Positions 8,541 through 16,376 of a stretch of DNA of 64,000 nucleotides are shown in pieces. Numbering within the stretch: position 1 is the first letter of the stretch; each line of letters starts with the position of its first letter. The stretch covers positions 620,001 through 684,000 of the forward strand of contig CACSIO010000012.1 of NCBI GenBank assembly GCA_902705865.1, given 5' to 3'. This DNA is from BD1-7 clade bacterium. GTDB taxonomy: Bacteria; Pseudomonadota; Gammaproteobacteria; Pseudomonadales; DT-91. The notes below the pieces were generated by a model, which worked only from the letters and a program-made list of their open reading frames with translations, was not told where the DNA came from and did no database searches. A program made the translations under genes and the position numbers.

Positions 8541-9536
8541 TTAATCAATCTTCGAGGAGGGTTTTTCAGCAGAGGTTGTCTGCGGAGTATCCCAGTAATA
8601 GTAAAAGTTAAACCATTGCTTCGGTGCCTTGAGGCAATGGTGTTCGAGTCTTGTGGCAAATGTTTGCACATAAGCCTGCAGTGCTTCACTGCGTGTTTTG
8701 CGCGGCATGGTAATGCGATCTGCGAAGTGTTCAAAGTAAAGATGGTAAGCACCGGATTCCTTGACACAGAACAGGGTGTAAACCGGGCATTTCAACAATG
8801 CAGCGAGAATAAACGGCCCTTGTGCGAATTGTGCAGGCTTGCCCAAAAATTCAGCCATCGACGTACGGCCATTGTTTTTAACAGGTACGCGATCGCCAAC
8901 GATATAAATAAATTCGCCAGCGGCGATTCGCTGTTCAAGCAAAATCGCGATATCCGGCCCCATATCGGTCACTTGAATGAGTTCAGTCGTATGGTTGGGG
9001 TTAGCTTCAGACAAGATGCGATTAAAGTTCTGAGCGTGTTTGGTATGTACCAAGATCGTCAGCTTGGTATTGTGATTCAGTGTCACCAATGCTCGGCATA
9101 TTTCGACATTACCAAGATGAGAGCCAAGTAAGATAGCGCCATGATTTTTCTTGGCCGCTTGATAAAACTCTTCTCTGCCCTGAATGACCACGTCTTCAAA
9201 TTTAATCTTGTTATTCCAGGCGGATACTTTGTCGACCATGCTTTGCGCAAACTGGATAAAATGCTGATAGCTCTGCCAATAGCTCACAGACGCTGGGTTT
9301 TTTCCGGTAAAGCGAGCTACTTGGTGTAAATAATCTAGGGATGCACCACGTGCGAGTTTGTTCATGAAAAAGTAATAACTAACAACCGGGTAGAGTATCA
9401 GTAAGAAAATAAACTTACCGAGTACGCTATGCACCATTAACATGAATTTCATGCACCAGTAGACGCCGGCTTCTTCTATATTGGCCCAGTGTTTTTTCTC
9501 TTGTGTATTCGCTTTTTCGTTCTGCGGTGATGCCAT
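8541..9536 (-). CDS. LpxL/HtrB-like lysophospholipid acyltransferase of APE cluster
   Basis: 331 aa membrane-bound acyltransferase. One TM segment lies near residues 38-60, and the HX4E catalytic box is SHLGNVE near residue 140, followed by a GDRVPV segment typical of the lipid A acyltransferase family. In E. coli-type clusters the glycosyltransferase and acyltransferase functions are joined in ApeJ; here they are two genes two bases apart. It probably acylates the glycan or lipid carrier of the polyene rather than lipid A, judging from its position. Confidence 0.78.
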   Translation of the reverse strand: MASPQNEKANTQEKKHWANIEEAGVYWCMKFMLMVHSVLGKFIFLLILYPVVSYYFFMNKLARGASLDYLHQVARFTGKNPASVSYWQSYQHFIQFAQSMVDKVSAWNNKIKFEDVVIQGREEFYQAAKKNHGAILLGSHLGNVEICRALVTLNHNTKLTILVHTKHAQNFNRILSEANPNHTTELIQVTDMGPDIAILLEQRIAAGEFIYIVGDRVPVKNNGRTSMAEFLGKPAQFAQGPFILAALLKCPVYTLFCVKESGAYHLYFEHFADRITMPRKTRSEALQAYVQTFATRLEHHCLKAPKQWFNFYYYWDTPQTTSAEKPSSKID

Positions 9537-9538
9537 TG

Positions 9539-10306
9539 TCAGTGGTTTCCTTCCGCTGTTTGTTTTCTACGCGTATTTTGCATCAATATTTTTGGCAGAC
9601 GAATTAACATGCCAAAAAACAAACGTGTGTGCATTGCCGTGATCAAAACGTTGTCTTGAAGCAGGTTAAAATGAGAGACACCGTCAATGGGGTACTGCAC
9701 TTTTGTGGGTAGATTGACGATAGGGACGTCTTCCCAGTGTAATTTTACCAATACTTCAACATCAAAATTCATACGCTCGCCGGTGTAAATTCGCTCAAGC
9801 ATATGATTAGTTGCTACTAGCGGGTAAACCCGATAGCCACACATGGAATCTTTTATATCCAGCGATAGGGTATTTATCCATACCCAAACGTGGGTGAGAT
9901 AGCGCGCGATCAAACGGTGTCTCGGCACGGTTTCATCATAATCAGGGATGCCGCAAATCAGGGCATCTGGGCGTTGTTGACAAGCATCGATGAAGCGGGG
10001 TATATCCGCAGTATCATGCTGACCGTCTGCATCGACCTGAAGTGCGTGTGTGAACCCTCTCTTTTCAGCCACAGTGAGCCCGGTTTTAACAGCGCCGCCT
10101 TTACCTCGATTCTGTGGGTGCACTTCCAAAATGACATCCGTATGTTCATCAGCCAATGTTCTGAGTACCTTGGCGCAACCAGGTTCACTGCCGTCGTCAA
10201 CCAGAATGACGGTCAAATCGCGTTCGAGTATGCGATTGACGGTAATACCAATGGCATGTTCATGGTTATAAACCGGGATAACGACGCAAATAGTGGGCTC
10301 AGTCAT
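9539..10306 (-). CDS. GT2-family glycosyltransferase of APE cluster
   Basis: 255 aa glycosyltransferase of the dolichol-phosphate-mannose-synthase type. The N-terminal VVIPVYNHEHAI nucleotide-binding strand, VDDGSEPG, and the metal-binding DADGQHD motif near residue 94 are all present. No C-terminal TM pair is evident. It should add a sugar in the anchoring of the aryl polyene to a membrane lipid, acting with the acyltransferase downstream. The symbol apeJ is used for a fused version, so I leave it blank. Confidence 0.78.
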   Translation of the reverse strand: MTEPTICVVIPVYNHEHAIGITVNRILERDLTVILVDDGSEPGCAKVLRTLADEHTDVILEVHPQNRGKGGAVKTGLTVAEKRGFTHALQVDADGQHDTADIPRFIDACQQRPDALICGIPDYDETVPRHRLIARYLTHVWVWINTLSLDIKDSMCGYRVYPLVATNHMLERIYTGERMNFDVEVLVKLHWEDVPIVNLPTKVQYPIDGVSHFNLLQDNVLITAMHTRLFFGMLIRLPKILMQNTRRKQTAEGNH

Positions 10307-10334
10307 GGTGGGTCCTGCTAGGCAATCCAGTCGT

Positions 10335-10706
10335 TCAGGTATCTGTCTGATTTACTAAAATGCGACCTGAGCAATGCTCTCCCTGGTCGGATGAAATCAC
10401 GTAGTAAACGCGTTCGTTTCGATATTCAACGTCGAGCGTAATCGTGATGCCGGGCTGAACAACGTTTTTGAATTTGACGACTTCCATTTGCATGGGCTCA
10501 AATGCTTCCAATGGCAACTCGAAGTGTGATTGAGCCAGTTGCATGACCCAATCAATCATGGCAAACCCGGGTAAAATAGGCTGGCCGGGGAAATGACCGG
10601 GAAAGTAAAGCAGGTCGTCAGTAATGGCAATATCAGCACGTACCTTGTGATCCTGCTTATCGCATTGCAGAGGGGTAGGCATGGGCTGAGTGGATGAATT
10701 TGGCAT
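10335..10706 (-). CDS. apeI: APE 3-hydroxyacyl-ACP dehydratase, FabZ-like (ApeI-like)
   Basis: 123 aa hotdog protein carrying the FabA/FabZ motif PGHFPGQPILPG with His38 as catalytic residue. It is the second half of the expected ApeI:ApeP dehydratase pair. It is shorter than FabZ (about 150 aa) and lies 17 bases after the ligase gene. Within the operon it is read after apeH and before the glycosyltransferase, as in other APE clusters. Confidence 0.82.
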   Translation of the reverse strand: MPNSSTQPMPTPLQCDKQDHKVRADIAITDDLLYFPGHFPGQPILPGFAMIDWVMQLAQSHFELPLEAFEPMQMEVVKFKNVVQPGITITLDVEYRNERVYYVISSDQGEHCSGRILVNQTDT

Positions 10707-10723
10707 AGTGTAAATTAAGGCTT

Positions 10724-12166
10724 TTATTGGGCACGCGGTTGCGTGTCAGTTTCAACAAATAGTGTTTCGAACTCGGTAGTATCTATCTTGCCTTGGCTAT
10801 TTACCGGCAAAGTATCAACAAACCGCCACTTTCTTGGCTGTAAACTGAGTTCAAAATATTGCTGCAAAAAGTCCTTAATCCCTTTGACTATTTCGCGCTT
10901 GGATAGCGTGGTCATCGCCGATGTACCCTGATCGTTCAGTACAACCACTGCACAGAGCAGATCGCGGCTTGCGGAGTTTATCACGCGACAGCTGTTTTCT
11001 TTCACCCACAAATGGGTGTTTATCGTTGATTCGAGCTCAACCAATGATAATCGCTTTTCTTCCAGTTTAATGATGCGGTCAGTGCGTCCGAGTAGCTCGA
11101 AGCTGCCGTCGGGCAAAAACTTTACCGCATCATCCATGAGATAACGTGATTCTTGTAGGTGTTCTGATGCCAGCACGAGGCGCTTATCTTCTGCGGCACT
11201 GACAATAACATCATCGAATGCTTGCCAATATTGCAGTTGGCTAAATTGGCGTCGAATAGCGACACCCCCGGTTTCAGAGCTGCCAAAGATCTCCAATGCG
11301 CTAGCCCCGGCACTATCGTTGAGTAACGATGCAGCCTCTGAGGAAAGCGGCCCTCCCGAAGACGTAATATCAACTAAATGCTGGTGTGCTTGCTGCCATG
11401 GAAGTTGGTCAGGCAGTCGTTTCAAATGGGCTGGGCTCGCTATCCATAAAACGGGTTTGCTCTGGTCGATGGCGTATTTCAAGATCTGACCAGCCTCAAG
11501 ATATTGTTGGCTATGGAAAACGTTGCCTTGATAAAGGGGCGTGAGTACCCGAAAAATCATGCCGTAGATATGTTGATGGCTGACGGTGCCAAGAATTTCC
11601 ATCGATGCCGGCCATGCAACGCCATTCTTCTTGAGCGTTGTTGAGAACGCTGAAATTTCTTGTTCAAACTGCCAAAGCTGTTTTTCGATGGCCTTAGGTT
11701 CGCCACTGGAGCCAGATGTGAATACGATGATTCGGGCTTGTGACGATGGGGCTGGCGAGAAACTCGTCTGCTCTTCTGTTTTATCGCGCGTGCTTTGAAC
11801 ATCGGCGGCGTTCAACGGGAGGTAATGCTCTGTATCAATAGCGGATGCTGAGGTGTCCCAATGGCCTAAAAACGCCTGGCAATGTTCACCTAATCGATTT
11901 GCAGTTGCTGGCGTGTTATTACCGGGTAGATACACATCTTTGCCCGCTTCGATTAAGGCAAACAGGCCAATCGAAAAACTCAACGCATCATCGGTAAATA
12001 GCGCCCACTGCTGCTCGTTTCGCATTGTTAGTGCGTTAGCGAGTGCGTTAACCTGCGTGCACCAGTGCCCGAAACTTATTGAAGCTGCACTTTTGTCAGG
12101 AATAGCTTGATGCGCACAAACCTGTTTCGGGTCACGTGATTGGAATATGGCCTTGAAGTTATTCAC
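10724..12166 (-). CDS. apeH: AMP-dependent acid ligase for aryl starter unit (ApeH-like)
   Basis: 480 aa ANL-family adenylating enzyme. The P-loop FTSGSSGEPKAIEK and the GRTDRIIKLEEKRL hinge are visible, and the C-terminal lysine motif is NSQGKIDT. It should activate the aryl acid and load it onto a carrier protein. The open frame reaches 12277, but a GTG at 12166, whose codon overlaps the apeG stop (GTGAATAA), avoids a 119-base overlap and is the more likely start; its ribosome site is weak, consistent with coupling. The family is certain, the starter acid is not. Confidence 0.82.
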   Translation of the reverse strand: MNNFKAIFQSRDPKQVCAHQAIPDKSAASISFGHWCTQVNALANALTMRNEQQWALFTDDALSFSIGLFALIEAGKDVYLPGNNTPATANRLGEHCQAFLGHWDTSASAIDTEHYLPLNAADVQSTRDKTEEQTSFSPAPSSQARIIVFTSGSSGEPKAIEKQLWQFEQEISAFSTTLKKNGVAWPASMEILGTVSHQHIYGMIFRVLTPLYQGNVFHSQQYLEAGQILKYAIDQSKPVLWIASPAHLKRLPDQLPWQQAHQHLVDITSSGGPLSSEAASLLNDSAGASALEIFGSSETGGVAIRRQFSQLQYWQAFDDVIVSAAEDKRLVLASEHLQESRYLMDDAVKFLPDGSFELLGRTDRIIKLEEKRLSLVELESTINTHLWVKENSCRVINSASRDLLCAVVVLNDQGTSAMTTLSKREIVKGIKDFLQQYFELSLQPRKWRFVDTLPVNSQGKIDTTEFETLFVETDTQPRAQ

Positions 12167-12836
12167 GGTTTGCGGTCTTTGTTTTGTCTGTTTTTTTGAA
12201 GTCGGTCTTTTCGATATCGTAACGGGGCCGGTGGATATTGTGAGCACGTTTAATATACATACGTACGATAAATTCAATGGCGAACAACAACCCCATCGCG
12301 ATATAGCTGATCAAACCGTTATACAAGCTCCAGACTTCGATCGTACTGTACAGCGCGGTATATAGCGCGATGCTTCCATTAATGATAAAAAACAGGCACC
12401 AGATAACGGTAACATTGCGGGTGTAAGGAATCGCTTCCGCAGGAAGATCCGGCTCAGTGAGCCGTGCCAGGCGCTCGATCATGCTCGGCGGCTTCGCGAG
12501 GGTCGCGGCGAAAATGGTCAGCATGACACTATTAATGACTACTGGATAAAAAAGTAAACTGATCTTTGAGTTCAAGGCGGCAACAATGGCGATAAAAATC
12601 GTACCGACAATCAAGGGTAGCTGCAGTGCTTGAATCCGATTTTTGTGTTCAGATGTTGTATCGGCTGTTTTCGGCGCAGTTTTGCTCGCGATGCCGAGAA
12701 TAATTCGCAGTCCAAAAAGAACAAGAAGAATCAGCGCAATTCCGCGAGGCTCCATGGTTTGGAGGCCTAAATAAACAGCAACGGGATACAACAGCGTAAG
12801 TACGACGAGTATCCCGTTAAAAACGGCTTTCAGCAT
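12159..12836 (-). CDS. apeG: Predicted membrane protein of APE cluster (COG4648, ApeG-like)
   Basis: 225 aa integral membrane protein with about six hydrophobic segments (near residues 3-20, 30-50, 75-92, 92-110, 146-166, 178-200) and a basic, Lys-rich C-terminus. It matches the uncharacterised membrane protein found between the carrier proteins and the ligase in APE clusters. Its function is not known; scaffolding the synthase at the membrane is only a guess. It ends inside the start of apeH. Confidence 0.72.
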   Translation of the reverse strand: MLKAVFNGILVVLTLLYPVAVYLGLQTMEPRGIALILLVLFGLRIILGIASKTAPKTADTTSEHKNRIQALQLPLIVGTIFIAIVAALNSKISLLFYPVVINSVMLTIFAATLAKPPSMIERLARLTEPDLPAEAIPYTRNVTVIWCLFFIINGSIALYTALYSTIEVWSLYNGLISYIAMGLLFAIEFIVRMYIKRAHNIHRPRYDIEKTDFKKTDKTKTANRE

Positions 12837-12848
12837 GAAGTTAGGCCG

Positions 12849-13124
12849 TTATTGGGCAAGATCCTGAGCATTGCCATCTTCTGCCATTAGCGCATCAACA
12901 GCGTCCAATACATCTTGAATGGTGCGAACAGATTTAAAATCTTCGGGTTTGATTTTTTTGCCGGTCAACTCGCGTAGTTGTACGACGAGATCAACAGCAT
13001 CAATGCTATCGATATCAAGGTCTTCGTAAAGGCTGGCTTCAGGTGTAATGTCGTCGGCTTCAATTTCGAAGGTATCTACCAAAATGGCTTTAAGTTGGTC
13101 GAAATACGGGCTGGTATTGCTCAT
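12849..13124 (-). CDS. apeF: Acyl carrier protein (ApeF-like)
   Basis: 91 aa acyl carrier protein with the phosphopantetheine site in DLDIDSIDAVDL (Ser40). It is the second of two tandem carriers. A GTG at 13130 overlapping the apeE stop gives two extra residues; ATG 13124 gives the more usual ACP N-terminus. ApeE/ApeF-type carriers hold the starter and the growing polyene. Both carriers are acidic as expected. Confidence 0.85.
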   Translation of the reverse strand: MSNTSPYFDQLKAILVDTFEIEADDITPEASLYEDLDIDSIDAVDLVVQLRELTGKKIKPEDFKSVRTIQDVLDAVDALMAEDGNAQDLAQ

Positions 13125-13126
13125 GA

Positions 13127-13378
13127 TCACTGCTGGCTTTGAATGAATTTGGCGAGGTTGGCGACAGAGGCAAAGTGATTCTTTGTTTCTTCGTTTTCAG
13201 CGTCGATTTTTACATCGTATTTTTTGGAAATCGCAAGGCCGAGTTCCAATGCATCGATAGAATCCAAACCAAGACCATCACCAAATAGCGGTGCGTCTGT
13301 TTCGATTTCTTCGACGGTAATATCTTCAAGATCAAGACATTCAATGATCATTGCTTTAAGTTCAGTTTCCAGACTCAC
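13127..13378 (-). CDS. apeE: Acyl carrier protein (ApeE-like)
   Basis: 83 aa acyl carrier protein with the 4'-phosphopantetheine attachment site GLGLDSIDALEL (Ser40). It starts with GTG at 13378, which overlaps the stop of the acyltransferase gene (GTGA), a classic coupled junction. It probably carries the elongating aryl polyene for the ketosynthase/chain-length-factor pair. Confidence 0.85.
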   Translation of the reverse strand: MSLETELKAMIIECLDLEDITVEEIETDAPLFGDGLGLDSIDALELGLAISKKYDVKIDAENEETKNHFASVANLAKFIQSQQ

Positions 13379-14136
13379 TGTGGTACCTCAGGAAAAAAAT
13401 AATGGCTAAACGTTTTTGTCAGCTCTCTGGCTGCTTTCGGTGTTGAACCTTCACCTGGAATTCCCAGTGGTTCGCCAACGTCAAACGTCCAATGCGGGCG
13501 ATTATAAGGTATCTGATACCATTTTTCGCCCTTTCTCAGTGTTGGTGGGGCGCATTTTATAGTAATAGGCGTCGGTTCAATGTTTGCGGCAAGCGCAATA
13601 TTGGCTGCACCGCGTTGAAGCTTTGGCTTTTTGCAACCTGACGGTGTTCGCGTTCCTTCCGGAAAAATAATCAATGAGTCGCCTGAATCGAGTGTTGAGG
13701 CGCAGTCGTCAATCAGCTGTGTGGCGTCTCGATTTGGGATATAGCCAGCATTAGCCAGAGGGCCACGTGTAAACGGGTTGATAAACAAGCCGCTGCGAAC
13801 GATGCAGTTGGCATTTGGGACAAAACTGATCAGAAAAACCACATCGATAAGGCTTGGGTGGTTGGCGATAATAAGTTGGCCAGGGCGTTGCAACGTTGTT
13901 TTTACACGCTCAGCGTCATAGGTCAAAACGCCCAGCCAGCGCATTTGGCCGATAAAAAGACGCATTGCCCAGTGAATAACTTTGCGCGCACGTTTATGTC
14001 GAGCGCGCGGTGATCCGGGTGCCAGAGACAATATCGGGAAGATAAAAAAGCGCAGGATCAGACCGCCAACGCCGAAATTGAAAAAACTCAATCCGGTTGC
14101 AAATAGCCGCCAGTAATAAAAATCATCCTTGGTCAC
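13375..14136 (-). CDS. apeD: PlsC-like 1-acylglycerol-3-phosphate acyltransferase (ApeD-like)
   Basis: 253 aa acyltransferase with the HX4D box NHPSLID near residue 92 and the FPEGTRTPSG motif near residue 161; one N-terminal hydrophobic segment anchors it in the inner membrane. GTG 14136 is the start, three bases after the apeC stop. In APE clusters this protein is thought to transfer an acyl group (fatty or polyene) to a glycerolipid. It is distinct from the HX4E-type acyltransferase at 8541-9536, so the operon has two acyltransferase types. Confidence 0.8.
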   Translation of the reverse strand: MTKDDFYYWRLFATGLSFFNFGVGGLILRFFIFPILSLAPGSPRARHKRARKVIHWAMRLFIGQMRWLGVLTYDAERVKTTLQRPGQLIIANHPSLIDVVFLISFVPNANCIVRSGLFINPFTRGPLANAGYIPNRDATQLIDDCASTLDSGDSLIIFPEGTRTPSGCKKPKLQRGAANIALAANIEPTPITIKCAPPTLRKGEKWYQIPYNRPHWTFDVGEPLGIPGEGSTPKAARELTKTFSHYFFPEVPQ

Positions 14137-14139
14137 AGA

Positions 14140-14859
14140 TCAGTTACTCAACTTCCATGGCCCAAGACTGCAGTCGCTCGTCAACCCGGAAAAAAATCGG
14201 ATCATATTCATCAACGGCATGTCAGTTTCAGGCTCGTGCATTGAATTTCCATCATAGGACAGCGTCAATGCCATGTCGTCATGGTCGTTGAGCGAAATCT
14301 TCACAGCAAGGGCGACAGGGTAGGGCGATGTGCTGATGTATTGCTGATAGAACTCAGGTACCGCTTCTTCGTAGAATACCAGCAGAACTTGCTCTGTGCC
14401 TTCGTGCAGTTGTCCGATCGCATCGGCGAAGCTCCCAAGGTAGCTTTCTTTACCTGGTGCTACTGCAATAGTGGGTGATTTTAACCCTTGTAGAATACTA
14501 AACTGGCCTGAAATGGCGTTGTGAACGGACAAACTGAACGCCATAGGCGATAGATCTTCACGTGCAACTATGTCAGAAAGAATGTCGTAGGTACGTTGCG
14601 ATTCACCGTACATCGAGCTGAATATTGTCGATGGTTGCTCGCCGGGCTCGAGGCATTTATCGGCAGCGTAAAAAGCCGCGCGAGCAAGCACGGATAGGCG
14701 ACGTCGTTTCATCGCAGGAATAAAGGCGACGTTGGCTTTGTGATCGTCGGCAATGACGAAATTTGCCGGGTCTGTGAAGTAACATTGCCAGTCTTCTTGA
14801 GTCTCGATGCCTGGAGCCCAAGCAAAATAGCGATCAACCTTGAAATTCAGTGCAGCCAT
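14140..14859 (-). CDS. apeC: Ketosynthase-like chain-length factor (ApeC-like)
   Basis: 239 aa protein similar to the N-terminal half of a ketosynthase (PF13723 type). Where an active KS has TACSS, this has SVHNAISG, so the nucleophilic Cys is missing; the C-terminal His residues are absent too. It therefore fits the non-catalytic ApeC chain-length factor that pairs with ApeO. The frame opens with a TTG at 14877, but ATG 14859 fits the family start (AALNFKVDRYFAWAPG) and leaves about 30 bases from the predicted promoter. It is the first gene of the operon. Confidence 0.8.
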   Translation of the reverse strand: MAALNFKVDRYFAWAPGIETQEDWQCYFTDPANFVIADDHKANVAFIPAMKRRRLSVLARAAFYAADKCLEPGEQPSTIFSSMYGESQRTYDILSDIVAREDLSPMAFSLSVHNAISGQFSILQGLKSPTIAVAPGKESYLGSFADAIGQLHEGTEQVLLVFYEEAVPEFYQQYISTSPYPVALAVKISLNDHDDMALTLSYDGNSMHEPETDMPLMNMIRFFSGLTSDCSLGPWKLSN

Positions 14860-14895
14860 GAACGGGTTTACTTTCAACCTTGAAATTTGCGGGCA

Positions 14896-14924
14896 ATTAT
14901 AGAGATTTTCGTTTTTCGCATCGA
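14896..14924 (-). promoter_or_regulatory. Predicted promoter of the APE operon
   Basis: Read on the minus strand, a perfect TATAAT (14896-14901) is followed by TGCCCGC and preceded at 17 bases by TCGATG, a poor -35. Transcription would start near 14889, about 30 bases before the apeC ATG. No operator dyad was noticed. Confidence 0.4.
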
Positions 14925-15008
14925 CCGAATTGTGAATAATTCGTGACTATTTCTTGTGAGTAATTCCTACGGGTAATGGATCTGCAGCCTGGATTCCTTA
15001 ATTCTTCT

Positions 15009-15037
15009 GTGAGCCGCTGGGTTTTCTCAGGTATAAT
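15009..15037 (+). promoter_or_regulatory. Predicted trpS promoter
   Basis: TATAAT at 15032-15037, then TCCGCCC, lies 56 bases before the trpS ATG. The -35 position (15009-15014, GTGAGC) is weak at 17-base spacing, so only the -10 is persuasive. The site is divergent from the APE promoter about 110 bases away. Confidence 0.4.
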
Positions 15038-15093
15038 TCCGCCCGTTTTGTATATAGCTTTCTGTACGCCTGCAACCAATTAGATCCTGGATC

Positions 15094-16104
15094 ATGACTA
15101 AAACACGTTACCTTACTGGCATTACAACAACTGGGACTCCGCACCTCGGCAACTATGTTGGGGCTATTCGCCCAGCGATTGAAGCAAGTCGCAACGAGAA
15201 TTTTGAGTCGTTCTATTTCTTGGCCGATTATCACGCGATCATCAAGTGCTTTGAGCCGGAGCAAATTCGTCGCTCTACCCGCGAGATTGCTGCGACTTGG
15301 CTGGCGTTGGGTTTAGATACCAGTAATAGTGTGTTTTACCGCCAATCTGACGTTCCCGAGATTCCGGAGCTGTCGTGGATTCTGACATGCATGGCTTCGA
15401 AAGGGCTCATGAATCGAGCGCATGCTTATAAAGCTGCTGTTCAGGAAAATACTGATGCTGGTACTGAGGATCAGGATAAAGGCATCACGATGGGCTTGTT
15501 TAGCTACCCCATTTTAATGACTGCCGATATTTTGATGTTTAATGGTCAGAAAATACCCGTGGGCAAAGATCAGATTCAGCATGTTGAAATGGCGCGTGAT
15601 ATCGCACAACGTTTTAACCATCATTTTGGTGAAACCTTTGCATTGCCTGAAGCCGTTGTTGGTGATGCTGCGGTGTTAAAAGGGCTCGATGGTCGCAAGA
15701 TGTCGAAGTCATACGGGAATACCATCCCATTGTTTGATACACCGAAGAAATTGCAGAAGTCGATTAATAAGATCAAGACTAATTTGCTCGAGCCGGGTGA
15801 TCCGAAAGACGTTGCGGATTCGACCTTGTTCGAGGTTTGGCAGGCGTTTGCCAATGAAGAACAAGTTCAATATATGCGTGATCAGTATGCTGAAGGGATC
15901 GCTTGGGGGCAGGCTAAAAAAGAGCTATTTGCGTTGATCGATGCAGAAATTGGTGAAGCCCGTGAACGCTACTTCTACTTTATGGACAACATGGATGAAG
16001 TCGAAGAAATCTTGCAAGCTGGCGCCGTGAAAGCGCGTGCTCATAGCCAGGATATGTTGGCACGTGTGAGAGATGCTATTGGGATTCAGCCCGTTAATCG
16101 CTAA
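15094..16104 (+). CDS. trpS: Tryptophanyl-tRNA synthetase
   Basis: 336 aa class I synthetase that charges tRNA-Trp. The HIGH-type motif is TPHLGNYVG (residues 15-23) and the KMSKS motif is [10 protein letters not shown] near residue 202. Length matches the bacterial family. It is a single gene with its own promoter and a strong terminator at 16131-16154, divergent from the APE operon. No TRAP or T-box element is seen upstream. Confidence 0.96.
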   Translation: MTKTRYLTGITTTGTPHLGNYVGAIRPAIEASRNENFESFYFLADYHAIIKCFEPEQIRRSTREIAATWLALGLDTSNSVFYRQSDVPEIPELSWILTCMASKGLMNRAHAYKAAVQENTDAGTEDQDKGITMGLFSYPILMTADILMFNGQKIPVGKDQIQHVEMARDIAQRFNHHFGETFALPEAVVGDAAVLKGLDGRKMSKSYGNTIPLFDTPKKLQKSINKIKTNLLEPGDPKDVADSTLFEVWQAFANEEQVQYMRDQYAEGIAWGQAKKELFALIDAEIGEARERYFYFMDNMDEVEEILQAGAVKARAHSQDMLARVRDAIGIQPVNR

Positions 16105-16130
16105 GCGATAGTTTATGTTGTCTGTCATTG

Positions 16131-16154
16131 AAGCCGGAATTCTCCGGCTTTTTT
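16131..16154 (+). terminator. Intrinsic terminator of trpS
   Basis: Perfect 8-bp stem AAGCCGGA / TCCGGCTT with an ATTC loop, followed by a T run to 16154, 27 bases after the trpS stop. Confidence 0.9.
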
Positions 16155-16222
16155 GTGCGTGTTAACTCAGCATGTCTAGCGATGTTGCTGGAAGGCCGGT
16201 TTTATTGACTCAATCGCCTTGA

Positions 16223-16244
16223 ATTCCACCAAATCGGGTGGAAT
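16223..16244. repeat. Inverted repeat in trpS / glutamate-synthase-like intergenic region
   Basis: ATTCCACC (16223-16230) and GGTGGAAT (16237-16244) form a perfect 8-bp dyad around AAATCG. There is no T run, so it is more like an operator than a terminator. It lies about 130 bases before the next gene. Confidence 0.4.
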
Positions 16245-16309
16245 CCACTGCGTCGCGGCAGTATGCTTATATTAACGCGGTTGTCAGCGAAAATGTCCGA
16301 AATACCTAT

Positions 16310-16340
16310 TTGACATTTTAGTGGTAAGCCGCGGTTTAAA
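16310..16340 (+). promoter_or_regulatory. Possible promoter of glutamate-synthase-like gene
   Basis: A perfect TTGACA at 16310-16315 is followed, at 19 bases, by TTTAAA (16335-16340). The spacing is long and the -10 weak, so the call is tentative. The ATG is at 16377. Confidence 0.3.
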
Positions 16341-16376
16341 GCCTGATTTATAACAATCCTATAAGAGAGACAGGTC

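Noticed and set aside
8271..9131. 286-codon open frame on the plus strand
   Set aside because: It lies antisense to the ammonia-lyase and acyltransferase genes, shows no family motif and has unnatural composition; a shadow of the real frames.
12167..12277. N-terminal extension of apeH
   Set aside because: It would overlap apeG by 119 bases; the GTG at 12166 overlaps the apeG stop and fits the operon style.
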